Positions 34,064 through 43,823 of a stretch of 64,000 bases of DNA are shown here, in pieces. Position 1 is the first letter of the stretch. Every line of letters starts with the position of its first letter. The notes under the pieces were generated by a model that was given only the letters and a program-made list of their open reading frames with translations, was not told where the DNA came from and searched no databases. The DNA comes from Marinomonas ushuaiensis DSM 15871. GTDB taxonomy: Bacteria > Pseudomonadota > Gammaproteobacteria > Pseudomonadales > Marinomonadaceae. The DNA is taken from assembly GCF_000521805.1 (NCBI RefSeq), contig NZ_JAMB01000001.1:310001-374000 (forward strand), written 5' to 3'. The position numbers and the translations under genes were made by a program.

Positions 34064-35656
34064 TCACAAGTCGTCGAGGTGTTCCAAGCACCAGTTAGCG
34101 CGGTCTAAAACGGCGTGTTTTTGCGCGTCGCTTTGCTTATCCCAGTTGCCATAAATCATGCCAATGCGTGGATTCTTGGCCAAGCGCTCGCGGTGTTTCA
34201 CCATAAAGTTCCAATACAAGCTGTTCAGAGGGCAGGCCAATTCGCCGGTTTTTTCTTTCACCTTGTAATGGCACGAACCGCAATAGTCGCTCATTTTTTG
34301 GATATAGCTGCCGCTGGCGGCGTAGGGTTTGGAGGCGATCCATCCACCATCGGCGAACTGACTCATGCCTCGCGTGTTGGGCAATTCTACCCATTCGAGC
34401 GCGTCCACATAGATTCCCAAATACCATTCGTCCACCTGTGCTGGCTGGATTTCCGTGAGCATACAAAAATTGCCGGTGACCATAAGACGCTGAATGTGGT
34501 GCGCGTAGGCGTAGTCGAGAGATTGACCGATGGCGCTGGAAAGGCAGTGCATCTTGGTGTCACCCGTCCAGAAATAGCTGGGTAACGCTCGTTCGGCGTT
34601 GAGGGCGTTTTGCTCTTGGTAGTTCGGCATATTGACCCAATACATACCGCGCACGTATTCGCGCCAGCCAAGAATTTGCCGCACAAAGCCTTCGATTTGC
34701 GCAATGTCGATCTCATCGTTTTCGCTATAGGCGTTCATTGCGGCTTTGATAACGTGTTTGGGACTGATGAGTTTGCAGTTGATGGCAAAAGACAAACGCG
34801 AATGATAGAGGCTCCAGCTGTGAGGTGTTTTACTGGTCATCGAATCTTGAAAACGCCCAAAATTCGGCAATAAATGCTCACAGAAATAGTCCAATAAAAG
34901 CAGAGCATTCTGGCTGGTGACAGGCCACAAAAGAGAGGTATGAGCTTTGCCGATTGAGGTGATTTGGTGGCGTTCGAGGCGCGTCAAAATCGAGGTCACA
35001 TCATGCTGAAAGCACAAAGGCTCAGGGATCGCTGCGAGGTCTTGCGCTTTGAGTTTGTTGCGATTGGCGCTATCGTAGTTCCATTGGCCGCCTTCGGGCT
35101 GTTTTTCGTCGGTCATGAGAATGTTAAAACGCTGGCGCATTTTGCGATAAAAATTCTCCATGCGCACCGTCGCGCTGGGTTTGAAATAGTGCGGAATGTC
35201 GTCGTATGGCAGTAAAAAGTGCTCGCTGTCGACCATGCTCACAGACAAGGCGCTCTCGTTGTCTGATTCGTGACGATCAATGAATGCTTGGTAGTGTTGC
35301 AGTACGCGGTATTCGTCGGGGCGTTGCAGTTCGATGCGAGAAATTTGATGCTGTGCAGCGATGGATAACATCACCTGCTCGTGAGACTGCGGCGCGATTT
35401 CGTCACTTTTTTTGTTAACTGTCTCATCAAGAGTTAAATAACAAACGCGATGCCCCGCGTTGGTTAAGCCGTCGGCAAAGCGTTCCATGGCAAGAAAAAA
35501 CGCACAGAGTTTTTGTACATGATGTTTGACGTAGGTGGCTTCCGGGTGCAATTCGGCGATGAGATACAAAACGCCCTCGTCTTTTTGGCGAAACCAAGAA
35601 TGCGCGGCGTTAAGTTGGTCGCCCAGAATAACGCGAAGAGTGTGGTAGTGAGTCAT
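34064..35656 (-). CDS. FeS-type cryptochrome/photolyase (prokaryotic (6-4) photolyase family)
   Basis: A 530-residue FAD protein of the FeS-BCP/PhrB branch, which repairs (6-4) photoproducts with light. The N-terminal Rossmann domain begins LRVILGDQLNAAHSWF; the FAD domain has REYVRGMYWVNMPNY, MHCLSSAIGQSLDYAYAHHIQRLMVTGNF, and EWVELPNTRGMSQFADGG. The cluster cysteines are in YCGSCHYKV and LACPLNSLYW near residues 455-475. It is last of three photolyase-type units on the minus strand; the stretch in front of it is the remnant described next. Confidence 0.92.
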   Translation of the reverse strand: MTHYHTLRVILGDQLNAAHSWFRQKDEGVLYLIAELHPEATYVKHHVQKLCAFFLAMERFADGLTNAGHRVCYLTLDETVNKKSDEIAPQSHEQVMLSIAAQHQISRIELQRPDEYRVLQHYQAFIDRHESDNESALSVSMVDSEHFLLPYDDIPHYFKPSATVRMENFYRKMRQRFNILMTDEKQPEGGQWNYDSANRNKLKAQDLAAIPEPLCFQHDVTSILTRLERHQITSIGKAHTSLLWPVTSQNALLLLDYFCEHLLPNFGRFQDSMTSKTPHSWSLYHSRLSFAINCKLISPKHVIKAAMNAYSENDEIDIAQIEGFVRQILGWREYVRGMYWVNMPNYQEQNALNAERALPSYFWTGDTKMHCLSSAIGQSLDYAYAHHIQRLMVTGNFCMLTEIQPAQVDEWYLGIYVDALEWVELPNTRGMSQFADGGWIASKPYAASGSYIQKMSDYCGSCHYKVKEKTGELACPLNSLYWNFMVKHRERLAKNPRIGMIYGNWDKQSDAQKHAVLDRANWCLEHLDDL

Positions 35657-35679
35657 GAGTCGCCTTTTGGATCTTGGTC

Positions 35680-35984
35680 TTACCCCTGTTTCACGGGGTT
35701 ATAAATGCGAATGGTATTGGTGCCGGTTACCCCCGCTTGCATTTGAAACTGTGGGTAATGAATGCCGGGTTCAAAGTCCAAAAACAGTCGCGCCAAATGA
35801 TGCACACCCAAACGCCAGTCGATGTTCAAATGGTGGCACAAAAAGCCCACCATCATGGCGCGCATGCGAAAGTTCATGTAGGCGGTGTCTTGCAAGGCGC
35901 GTGGTCGGTCAGGCGAAAATCACGTTTGAGCCACACCACCGCAGGCGTTGTTGATGGCGTGGCTGGGGAAGCAAAGTGTGTCAT
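35680..35984 (-). pseudogene. Internally deleted deoxyribodipyrimidine photolyase/cryptochrome remnant
   Basis: Read by hand on the minus strand. An ATG at 35984 opens a frame that contains [15 protein letters not shown], the classic N-terminal photolyase strand, within 30 codons. Straight after it the sequence jumps, in another frame, to [14 protein letters not shown], the FAD-domain core, and continues to [32 protein letters not shown] and [14 protein letters not shown], then stops at 35680. Intact members have about 300 or more residues between these points and about 100 more at the end. The start codon overlaps the Cry-DASH stop codon (ATGA), so the operon was once a three-gene one. It must be inactive. 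Confidence 0.82.
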
Positions 35985-37312
35985 GAGGATGGGAAAATAG
36001 GCCAGTCAGCCGCGTCGACCGAGTCGAGTTGTGAATCAAAAGCCTGACCTTGCCATTTGTTAATAAAGCATTGTTTGGGGTCGTATTGCTCCGTTTGTTT
36101 TTTTAAATTGAAATGACGGCCACCGCGAGGGTCGGCGCCAACGCCAGCGACGTATTGCCAATTGCCCCAGTTCGAGCCCACGTCGTAGTCGACCAGCTGT
36201 TCTTCAAAGTAGGCCGCGCCATAGCGCCAGTCGATGCCCAGTTCGTAGATCAAGCAACTGGCGACAATTTGGCGGCCGCGGTTGCTCATAAAACCCGTCG
36301 CGTTAAGCTGTTTCATACACGCGTTGACGATCGGATAAGGCGTGTTACCTTGGCTCCATTTACGAAAGCGCTCCGCGTAATAACTGCCCTGAGCTGGTTT
36401 ACCTGATAAGCCGCTAGGGAGAAATAAGCGTTTGCCATAACGTGTGGCGTACCAATGAAAATACTCACGCCATAAAAGCTCGAAATAAATCCAGTAGGTA
36501 GAGTCGTTGGCGCCGTGGTCACGCTCGTAAACGTCCAAGCTGGCTTTGATTTGGCGTGGCGACACGCTGCCTTGGGCGAGCCATGGGGAAAATTTGGTCG
36601 AATTTTCCCAGCCGTCGAGTTCATTGCGGGTTTCTTTGTAATGCTTGGGCAAATCCGTAGAGAAATAATCGGTAATTTGATCTATCGCCGATCGTTCGCC
36701 ACCAGTAAACGGGCTGTTTTCATCCAGCCGACGGCTTAATGAGGTAGATTGCCAAGGCTGTATCTGTTGAATTTCAAAACTTGGCATTGAGGGCAAAATA
36801 GGAAGCGTTGGCAGCAAACTAGCGGTGTCAATATGTTCCATAGAGCGACGGAATTTAGAGAAAGACACCGGTAGATCCGTAACATTAAAGGGCAACTGAT
36901 TGGGGTGGAATAAGCTCAAGCCATGGCACAAATTGAGGTGAATGTCAGGAAAGGTTTGGGTGATGCGCTCTAGGGATTGTTGCTCGTCCCAGCCGCCGTG
37001 ATGGTTGCGATAGAGGTGGGAAATAAGCATTTCGTTGAACAAAATCGTTAGGGTTGTCACAGCGTCTAGGGAGCTAACATAAAGAGTTTGGCCCATATTG
37101 CTCAGTTGGGCCGATAAGTCGTCTAACCCTTGTTGTAAGAAGCGTCGACGGTGTTCAGACATGCCCTTTGTGGTGTAGCGACTTGGGCGCTGGCTATGAG
37201 GCTCATCGCAATAAAGGCAAACAAGGTGATCTACGTCTTGCGCGGCTTGCCAGAGTATTTCTTGATCGGCGCAACGCAAATCGTTGCCAAACCAAATAAC
37301 GCCCAGTTTCAT
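35981..37312 (-). CDS. DASH-family cryptochrome
   Basis: A 443-residue cryptochrome with an N-terminal antenna-binding domain (MKLGVIWFGNDLRCADQEIL) and a FAD domain. The DASH pattern is seen in NATGFMSNRGRQIVASCL, IDWRYGAAYFEEQLVDYDVGSNWGNWQYVAGVGADPRGGRHFN and the following KKQTEQYDPKQCFINKW. DASH proteins bind MTHF and FAD and repair dimers in single-stranded DNA; some act as blue-light sensors. It is the first gene of the minus-strand light cluster. GGTTTTTCC region upstream gives only a weak ribosome binding site. Confidence 0.92.
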   Translation of the reverse strand: MKLGVIWFGNDLRCADQEILWQAAQDVDHLVCLYCDEPHSQRPSRYTTKGMSEHRRRFLQQGLDDLSAQLSNMGQTLYVSSLDAVTTLTILFNEMLISHLYRNHHGGWDEQQSLERITQTFPDIHLNLCHGLSLFHPNQLPFNVTDLPVSFSKFRRSMEHIDTASLLPTLPILPSMPSFEIQQIQPWQSTSLSRRLDENSPFTGGERSAIDQITDYFSTDLPKHYKETRNELDGWENSTKFSPWLAQGSVSPRQIKASLDVYERDHGANDSTYWIYFELLWREYFHWYATRYGKRLFLPSGLSGKPAQGSYYAERFRKWSQGNTPYPIVNACMKQLNATGFMSNRGRQIVASCLIYELGIDWRYGAAYFEEQLVDYDVGSNWGNWQYVAGVGADPRGGRHFNLKKQTEQYDPKQCFINKWQGQAFDSQLDSVDAADWPIFPSS

Positions 37313-37734
37313 GGTGGTTTTTCCTATATGGTTGATTGGATCATAAGTAAGAGTACGTGTAGAAAAAGGTATTGGTTTAGTCCATTTTATTTGATTGTGT
37401 CAGGAGGGGATCTGTGTGTCGTTTTGTAATAAAAAACGCCATATTTACAAGGTAAAAAATATAAGAAAAATCAGATTACGTCTAAAAAAACAGTTTTTGT
37501 GTAAATAAAATGATATACATCAAAAACTGCCTAAAATTTGGCTAAAATAATATATGTTTTTGTAATTTTCTATATAGTGCCTTTTTGTTTATCTGGGCAT
37601 CATTTGTTATTTTCATTGCCTAGGCTCTGGCTGGACAATTTCTCTTAAACATATCAATGGGTTATGTATACAATCGGGTTTGAAACAATCGGTACTGATA
37701 CAGATTCTACCCCCGTCAGAATTTTTTTCTTGTT
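37313..37734. other. Intergenic divergent promoter region
   Basis: About 420 AT-rich bases between the diverging cryptochrome and PAS-GGDEF-EAL genes. No gene is seen. TATATAGTGCC near 37571 resembles a -10 element. I looked for a cyclic-di-GMP riboswitch before the signalling gene and saw none of its conserved core. Confidence 0.4.
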
Positions 37735-37788
37735 TTGAATGTGGGTGGCAACGCGCATAAATGGGTATTAAGGTTCAGACAACATATT

Positions 37789-39840
37789 ATGGATATTAAT
37801 CAGGAAAGTCCTCTCTACAAGGCTTTGTTTAAAGCCGCGGCAGACGGGATTATTATTATCAATAGTCGTGGCATTATTGAATCCTTTTCGCCTTCGGCTG
37901 AAGCCTTATTTGGCTATTCCGAAATGGAAATGTTAGGTCGAAATGTTTCTATTTTGATGTCTAAAAAAGATGCACCTCGTCACGATGGCTACCTGAATAA
38001 ATACATGGAAAGCGGTAAAACGGCGATTATTGGTAAAGGCCGTGAAGTGACAGCGATGAAGAAAAATGGGCAAATGTTTCAAATGCATTTGTCGGTTGGT
38101 CGAGCAGATACCGGCGACAGCGGCACCTTGTTTGTAGGGATTTGCCATGATTTATCTGATTATCAAAATGTGGTGAACCAGCTTGAGCACATAGATATCC
38201 GCTATCGAAATGTGCTTGCTTCAGAGGGACTTTATATTGTTCGCATAACGCTTGATGGCACCATTATTTTGTCGAACAATACGTTTTCGCATCAATTCTT
38301 AGATGGTCATATTAAAGGCAATATTTTCTTAGACAGCGTGGCTGAGTCGTCAAAAAAAGACGCTCAATTGCTCTTTACCTTGCCTGGAAATGGATTGGCC
38401 AACGAGTTGAAGATGTCGCTTATGATGCGACATGACGATACGCACAAAGAGGTTGAGTGGTGGTTTAAGCAGGTTAAAGATGGATTGGGCAACCATATTC
38501 AGGCTGTCGGTATTGATATTTCTGAGAAAGTGGTGGCGTCTAATGAGGCCTTTCTGCTAAAGAATTTTGATCCAATTACCCAGCTGCCCAAATTAGCTTA
38601 CGTACAGCAATTATTTTCTCAATATCAGTCTGAAAAATGCACAGGAAACAGCGCCAACTTGTGTTTTATGATCTTTGAGCTGATCGACTTTGAGCGCATT
38701 CGAGTATTAAACGGTGAAGTGGTTGCTGATAAAATTCTTGGCGAACTCGCTCGTTTGCTCGATGAACGTATTAGTTTTCAACACTGTACTCGTTTACAAG
38801 CCAGTCGCTTCCTATTGATTTTTGAAACTCATTCCACAGATACGTTAGAAAACCAAATACTTCATAAAGCCGAACATATTCAACAAGCGTTACAAAGTAT
38901 GATTGGAGACATCAGCTCTGACATTCGTATTGGTACAGGGTGCTTTAATGCCACTAATGGTGTTTTCAATGATGCCGTGGAACGAGCCTTAATGGCGATA
39001 GAGTTTTCTCATCAACATAGCCTATTTTTGTCGTCATATAATGACTCTATTCACCAAGCTGCCACACGCAAAAAGGGCATCCAAAAGATGTTTTTGGGAG
39101 TGATAGAAAGCGCCAAAATAGATGTGTATTTCCAGCCTAAAATCGACCTGAAAAGCCGTAATATTGCTGGTTATGAAGCTCTGATGCGCTGGTTTACCGA
39201 CGAGTACGATTATATTTCACCGCAGGAAATCATTGACACCGCACAAGAGCTGAACCTTTTGTTTGAGTTAGATAAGTGTGTGATTCATAAGGCTTTGTCT
39301 ATCATTGATGCAAATCCCGATTTGTTTACGGCAACCACTCCTGTCTCTATTAACATATCGGCTCGAAATTTTGGCTTTAAAGCTTTGATTGATGGCCTTA
39401 TTCACGATGTTGAGGCACGTGGTATTGACCCTAGATCTATTGAGGTAGAAGTAACGGAAGATGCATTATTGACCATTGGTGATAAAGTGCAAACGAACGC
39501 TAATGCGTTACGTAAAGCTGGCATTAAAATTTGCCTTGATGACTTTGGTACGGGGTATTCGGCTTTGAGTTATCTTGGCAAGTTGCCATTAGACAATTTA
39601 AAAATAGACCGCAGTTTTGTGATTGAATCAGAAAATAAAAGTGGTCGACTCATGCTAGAAGCCATTGTGTCCATTGCCAAATCGTATCATTTGACGGTCA
39701 CGGCCGAGGGCATAGAAACGGTTCAGCAGCAGGATGTTCTATCGTCGATTGGTTGTGAATATGCCCAAGGGTTTTACTATTCCAAAGCCCTTCCCGCCGA
39801 AGAGTTACTCGCGTGGATTGACGCATATTCATCAAAATGA
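37789..39840 (+). CDS. PAS-GGDEF-EAL protein, probable cyclic-di-GMP phosphodiesterase
   Basis: A cytoplasmic signalling protein. A PAS domain ([22 protein letters not shown] with [16 protein letters not shown]) and a second PAS-like region (about 145-260) are followed by a GGDEF domain in which the catalytic motif is replaced by ASRF (QASRFLLIF) and an EAL domain with intact [23 protein letters not shown] and AEGIETV. It should therefore degrade rather than make cyclic-di-GMP. I prefer the ATG at 37789 ([10 protein letters not shown], 683 residues), where homology-like sequence begins; a TTG at 37735 would add 18 residues. Neither has a strong ribosome binding site. Confidence 0.88.
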   Translation: MDINQESPLYKALFKAAADGIIIINSRGIIESFSPSAEALFGYSEMEMLGRNVSILMSKKDAPRHDGYLNKYMESGKTAIIGKGREVTAMKKNGQMFQMHLSVGRADTGDSGTLFVGICHDLSDYQNVVNQLEHIDIRYRNVLASEGLYIVRITLDGTIILSNNTFSHQFLDGHIKGNIFLDSVAESSKKDAQLLFTLPGNGLANELKMSLMMRHDDTHKEVEWWFKQVKDGLGNHIQAVGIDISEKVVASNEAFLLKNFDPITQLPKLAYVQQLFSQYQSEKCTGNSANLCFMIFELIDFERIRVLNGEVVADKILGELARLLDERISFQHCTRLQASRFLLIFETHSTDTLENQILHKAEHIQQALQSMIGDISSDIRIGTGCFNATNGVFNDAVERALMAIEFSHQHSLFLSSYNDSIHQAATRKKGIQKMFLGVIESAKIDVYFQPKIDLKSRNIAGYEALMRWFTDEYDYISPQEIIDTAQELNLLFELDKCVIHKALSIIDANPDLFTATTPVSINISARNFGFKALIDGLIHDVEARGIDPRSIEVEVTEDALLTIGDKVQTNANALRKAGIKICLDDFGTGYSALSYLGKLPLDNLKIDRSFVIESENKSGRLMLEAIVSIAKSYHLTVTAEGIETVQQQDVLSSIGCEYAQGFYYSKALPAEELLAWIDAYSSK

Positions 39841-39932
39841 ACCATTAGATGAGCTGATAACAAACACCACACGAAAAATAAGGGTATAATGCGCGCAAAT
39901 TTTCTCCATCTGTATCAAAGGTATTGATAACT

Positions 39933-40274
39933 ATGAGTCTTCCTAATTGCCCGAAATGTAATTCAGAATACGTTTACGAAGATCAAACTATGTTGATCTG
40001 TCCAGAGTGTGCCCACGAATGGAATCCAAATGAAGAAGTCGTAGACGAAGATGCGCTGATCATCAAAGACATGAGCGGTAAGTTACTAGAAGCAGGTGAT
40101 AAAGTAACATTAGCAAAAGACCTAAAAGTGAAAGGTTCTTCTCAAGTATTAAAAATCGGCACCAAAGCAACGATCAAACGTCTTGTTGATGGCGATCACG
40201 ATATCGACTGTAAAGTTGATGGCGCTGGTGACATGATGTTGAAGTCTCAGTTCGTGAAAAAAGCGTCGGCTTAA
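39933..40274 (+). CDS. yjdM: Zinc-ribbon protein YjdM (PhnA family)
   Basis: A 113-residue protein with an N-terminal zinc ribbon (CPKC at 6-9, CPEC at 24-27) and the PhnA domain [30 protein letters not shown], ending in [19 protein letters not shown]. The name phnA is misleading: the family is not needed for phosphonate breakdown. Function is uncertain. I chose the ATG at 39933 (AAAGG 39918-39922) over a TTG three codons earlier. A terminator follows. Confidence 0.92.
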   Translation: MSLPNCPKCNSEYVYEDQTMLICPECAHEWNPNEEVVDEDALIIKDMSGKLLEAGDKVTLAKDLKVKGSSQVLKIGTKATIKRLVDGDHDIDCKVDGAGDMMLKSQFVKKASA

Positions 40275-40276
40275 AT

Positions 40277-40314
40277 AAAAAAGCAGAGAATCTGTGACAG
40301 AGTCTCTGCTTTTT
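40277..40314 (+). terminator. Terminator after yjdM
   Basis: AAAAAGCAGAGA pairs with TCTCTGCTTTTT around a 13-base loop, then AAATT. It lies three bases after the stop codon. Confidence 0.85.
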
Positions 40315-40456
40315 AAATTATTTAATAGTTATGGCTACAACGATGCTATAACCATTAAATAAGCTCACTAGCTCAAGTATATCTATCACATGTTTTAACG
40401 GCACAGCAATAACAACAGTGATGTCTCTTCAAGAATAGATATAAAGCGTAATACCT

Positions 40457-42517
40457 TCATATTATACCTAATGCTTGTTTACGTTGGTCTGACCAAGTGT
40501 GGATCAAGTGATCGACCGCTAAGCCAATAAAAGCAACGCATAAACCAAGGATGATACCTTGCCCCATCCCATTAGATCTCGACAAAGATTGCATGATCAG
40601 TTGACCTAAATCGTCGGTACCAATAAAGGCGCCAATAATGACCATAAATAAAGAGAATATAATGGTTTGATTAATGCCCAACATGATATGCGGAAATGCT
40701 AAAGGTAATTCGACATGTAATAAACGTTGTGTAGGATTAACACCAGACATGGAGGCGGCTTCTTGTAAGGATTGGGGCACGTTTCTCAAGCCCTCTACTG
40801 TGTAGCGGGTAGCAGGAATAGTGGCGTATACGGTTACAGCGATAAGTACAGACAAATCACTTACACCAAATAACATGATGACTGGAATTAAGTAGACGAA
40901 AGAGGGAAAGGTTTGAAGCGTGTCACAAACCAGTAATATCACCCTAGTAGCTCGTGTATTTCGTGAACATAAAACGCCAACAGTACAACCAATAATAACT
41001 GCCGTGACGGTAGAAAAAGTCACCATGTAAGCGGTAATTAATGCACGATCCCACCAAGGTGTTAAAGCGATAAAGCCAATAAAGGCAGCCACAATAATAG
41101 CGGATCGAAGACCTCCAACCAGATAACCAATACCCGTGACTAAAAATAAAGTCGCCGCTACTGGCATGGCTAAATACGCCTCTTTCATAGGCACCAAAAT
41201 AGAGGTAATCATAAATACATTAAAACTTTGTACGCTCTGGTAGGTGCTAGTGATTATCCAATCAACGATAGTGTCCCAAAAATTCTTAGTTGTGAGTCCT
41301 TGTGTGTCACTAATAAAATAAAGGTAGTTTGGCTTATCAGGAAAAAACAGGCTAATAGCATAAGCAATAGCTGAGGTAACAACTAAAATACCGAAGAAAG
41401 CTAATGAGTATTTATGATGTAAATGGAAAGGTAAGTCCGCAAAGTAATCGGCTTGTTTGTTCGCCCAAGCAAGGGAAAGTTTATCTAAAACAATCGCGAT
41501 TAATACGATAGATATACCCAGTTCAAGCGCCTCCCCTATATTTAGCCTGTTTAGTGATACTAATAAATCGTAGCCCAAACCTTTTGTGCCAATAAAAGAT
41601 GCGATAACCGCCATAGCCAAACATTGCATGATGACTTGGTTAACACCGATCAAAATATCATGACGAGCGGTCGGAATAAGTACTTTAAACATGAGCTGAC
41701 GAGGGTTGCAGCCACTCATCAGGCCTGCTTCTAATACTTCTGGAGACACTTTTTTAAGACCTAAAATAGTCAGTCGAATCATCGGTGGTGTGGCAAAAAT
41801 AACCGTCGATATGGCACCAGCATGGTCGCCAATACCAAAGAATACGACCACAGGGATTAGGTATGAAAAGTGAGGCATAGATTGAGCGACATTCAACAAT
41901 GGCGTCAATATTATTTTGAAAGTTTTGTTCTTATAAGCAAAGACTCCCATCATCAACCCTAGGAAAACAGATAACGGCACGGCGACTAATACAAAAGATA
42001 GGGTTTGCATGGCCGGTGTCCATTGCCCAAATACTGCAATATAAATAATGCTGCCCCCCGCTAATATAGACAACTTTCGGCCGCCTAAAAAGTGACCCAT
42101 TAAAAATGCACCTGATGCTACAGCAGTCCAAGGCAATGCAGGAATTCGAGCCCACGGGTGTTCACTAATAAAGTCCCAGCTGGTGAAGGTTACAACGGTT
42201 TTAACACCGCCTAAAAGCAGCTCTCGAATAAGATTGATAAAAAATAGAATCACACCAGATAAGCTACGAGTAAACTCTTTGATCATGGTAGATTCTTCAG
42301 TGAGATCTAATTCAATATCGTACGTTTCTACTAGCCAAAAATCATTGATAAGATATTTAAGGAAGTTGTTCAGAGTGTCGGGCAAAAGCCAGAATATATT
42401 CTCTTGAAAACGCCATAAATTGCCACCGGATACTGGGCTGATGGCCATGACAAGAACAAAGAATATTGCCAGCAAGGCAATAAACTGCACCCATTTATGG
42501 TGTATGAAATAATGCAT
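40457..42517 (-). CDS. Glycine betaine/proline ABC transporter permease, double-length fusion (ProW-ProW)
   Basis: A 686-residue membrane protein with two complete ProW-type permease domains. The first (about 70-350) has the ATPase-contact (EAA) loop EAGLMSGCNPRQLMFKVLIP, the second (about 420-680) EAASMSGVNPTQRLLHVELP; each is followed by GVNQ or GINQ and a conserved FIGT(K/D)(G/D)LG. The usual ProW has one such domain and works as a dimer; here both halves are in one chain. It follows the ATPase gene with a one-base overlap. Betaine or a related osmolyte is the likely substrate. Confidence 0.9.
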   Translation of the reverse strand: MHYFIHHKWVQFIALLAIFFVLVMAISPVSGGNLWRFQENIFWLLPDTLNNFLKYLINDFWLVETYDIELDLTEESTMIKEFTRSLSGVILFFINLIRELLLGGVKTVVTFTSWDFISEHPWARIPALPWTAVASGAFLMGHFLGGRKLSILAGGSIIYIAVFGQWTPAMQTLSFVLVAVPLSVFLGLMMGVFAYKNKTFKIILTPLLNVAQSMPHFSYLIPVVVFFGIGDHAGAISTVIFATPPMIRLTILGLKKVSPEVLEAGLMSGCNPRQLMFKVLIPTARHDILIGVNQVIMQCLAMAVIASFIGTKGLGYDLLVSLNRLNIGEALELGISIVLIAIVLDKLSLAWANKQADYFADLPFHLHHKYSLAFFGILVVTSAIAYAISLFFPDKPNYLYFISDTQGLTTKNFWDTIVDWIITSTYQSVQSFNVFMITSILVPMKEAYLAMPVAATLFLVTGIGYLVGGLRSAIIVAAFIGFIALTPWWDRALITAYMVTFSTVTAVIIGCTVGVLCSRNTRATRVILLVCDTLQTFPSFVYLIPVIMLFGVSDLSVLIAVTVYATIPATRYTVEGLRNVPQSLQEAASMSGVNPTQRLLHVELPLAFPHIMLGINQTIIFSLFMVIIGAFIGTDDLGQLIMQSLSRSNGMGQGIILGLCVAFIGLAVDHLIHTWSDQRKQALGII

Positions 42518-43587
42518 TAGGCTTGGCTCTCTGCGTTGTTATTGATGGGCAGGTTGTTCGTTTCACCAAACATGACTTGTATTATTATTTTGCTGTTTAA
42601 AGTGCCCACGATCTCGTCTTGTTCATTAAGGACAGCGACTGGCTTTTGTTCGCTTAATACACGTTCTGCTACTGTGTCGATAATGGCGTTTTTAGAAACG
42701 GTGATATCACTCAGGTCGGTGTTGACGTCATATTCTTCCATGATGGTTTGACAAGAGAGGACACGCTCACGTCGCACACTGCGAGTAAACTTAGCAATGT
42801 ATTCGGTTGCTGGGTTAAGAACGATGTTCGCAGGGGTATCAATTTGCTCTATGACACCGTCTTTCATAATGGCGATGCGATCAGCAAGACGAAGGGCTTC
42901 ATCAAAGTCGTGGGTAACGAATAAGATGGTTTTATGTAATACGCTTTGTAAGCGAAGGAATTCGTCTTGCATTTCCTTACGAATCAAAGGATCTAGAGCG
43001 GAAAATGGCTCATCAAGAAACCACATTTCAGGCTCTACGGCGAGTGATCGAGCAATACCAACACGCTGTTGTTGACCGCCAGAAAGTTGACGAGGGAAAG
43101 CGTTTTCATAACCCGTTAGCTCTACTAAATTCACCATGTCCATCGCTCGCGCCATGCTGTCTTTAGTACTAATACCTTTTACTTGTAATGGTAAGGCTAT
43201 GTTTTCTAATACGGTTTTATGGGGTAAAAGAGCAAAACTTTGGAACACCATGCCCATTTTGTTACGACGAACATTAATGAGTTCTTTTTCATTCATGCCA
43301 AGTAGATCTTCGCCATCAATAAAAATATTGCCAGCAGTGGTTTCAATTAAACGTGAAATACAGCGTAAAAGAGTCGACTTACCTGAGCCTGATAACCCCA
43401 TAATGACGAGCATTTCACCTTTATGGACGTCGAAAGACGCGTTATTAACACCAATGACGCATCCTGCCTCGAGTAATGATTCAGTATCTACTTCTCCATC
43501 CGTTTTTTTTAAAACTTTTTCAGCGTTTTCACCAAAAATTTTATAGACAGATTCGCATTTAATAACGGGCTGGATAGGTGTGGACAT
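42517..43587 (-). CDS. proV: Glycine betaine/proline ABC transporter ATP-binding protein (ProV type)
   Basis: A 356-residue ATPase of the ProV/OpuAA branch. Walker A GLSGSGKST near residues 69-77, signature LSGGQQQRVGIARSL, Walker B WFLDEPFSALDP and switch VTHDFDEAL are intact. The C-terminal part (about 275-340) is a CBS-like module, where osmotic control acts in OpuA. It stands between the binding-protein and permease genes. A 236-base spacer with a hairpin separates it from the binding protein. Confidence 0.93.
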   Translation of the reverse strand: MSTPIQPVIKCESVYKIFGENAEKVLKKTDGEVDTESLLEAGCVIGVNNASFDVHKGEMLVIMGLSGSGKSTLLRCISRLIETTAGNIFIDGEDLLGMNEKELINVRRNKMGMVFQSFALLPHKTVLENIALPLQVKGISTKDSMARAMDMVNLVELTGYENAFPRQLSGGQQQRVGIARSLAVEPEMWFLDEPFSALDPLIRKEMQDEFLRLQSVLHKTILFVTHDFDEALRLADRIAIMKDGVIEQIDTPANIVLNPATEYIAKFTRSVRRERVLSCQTIMEEYDVNTDLSDITVSKNAIIDTVAERVLSEQKPVAVLNEQDEIVGTLNSKIIIQVMFGETNNLPINNNAESQA

Positions 43588-43787
43588 AATTAAGTCTCTG
43601 TAAAAATAAGGTGCAGCAACGAATTTTTGTTGGCACGGTATTAATGGAGTTGTCGGACTGGCAGGCGCAATATAATTTTGCGTGATTATTTATCTACTCT
43701 TACTTGTCGCGGACAAAAAAATTAATAAGTAGAGAGCTTGGGGGAATGCCACTCAAAATCTCTACTTTTATATTGAACAACAGGCAT

Positions 43788-43811
43788 AGCCTGAATGCGC
43801 ACATTCAAGCT
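43788..43811 (-). terminator. Hairpin between the betaine binding-protein and ATPase genes
   Basis: AGCTTGAATG pairs with CATTCAGGCT around TGCG (minus strand; one mismatch), 12 bases after the binding-protein stop codon. There is no T-run, so it is more likely an RNA-stability or partial attenuation element than a full terminator. Confidence 0.45.
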
Positions 43812-43823
43812 ATTGTATTTGCC

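Noticed and set aside
34115..34716. Several open frames of 100-150 codons on both strands within the FeS photolyase gene
   Set aside because: They are alternate frames of a GC-richer gene with clear photolyase motifs; none has a ribosome binding site or a recognisable domain.
35655..36000. Plus-strand frames of about 100 codons
   Set aside because: They are antisense to the photolyase remnant, whose motifs on the minus strand explain the sequence.
37313..37788. Possible cyclic-di-GMP riboswitch before the PAS-GGDEF-EAL gene
   Set aside because: The conserved GEMM core sequences were not found; the leader is only AT-rich.
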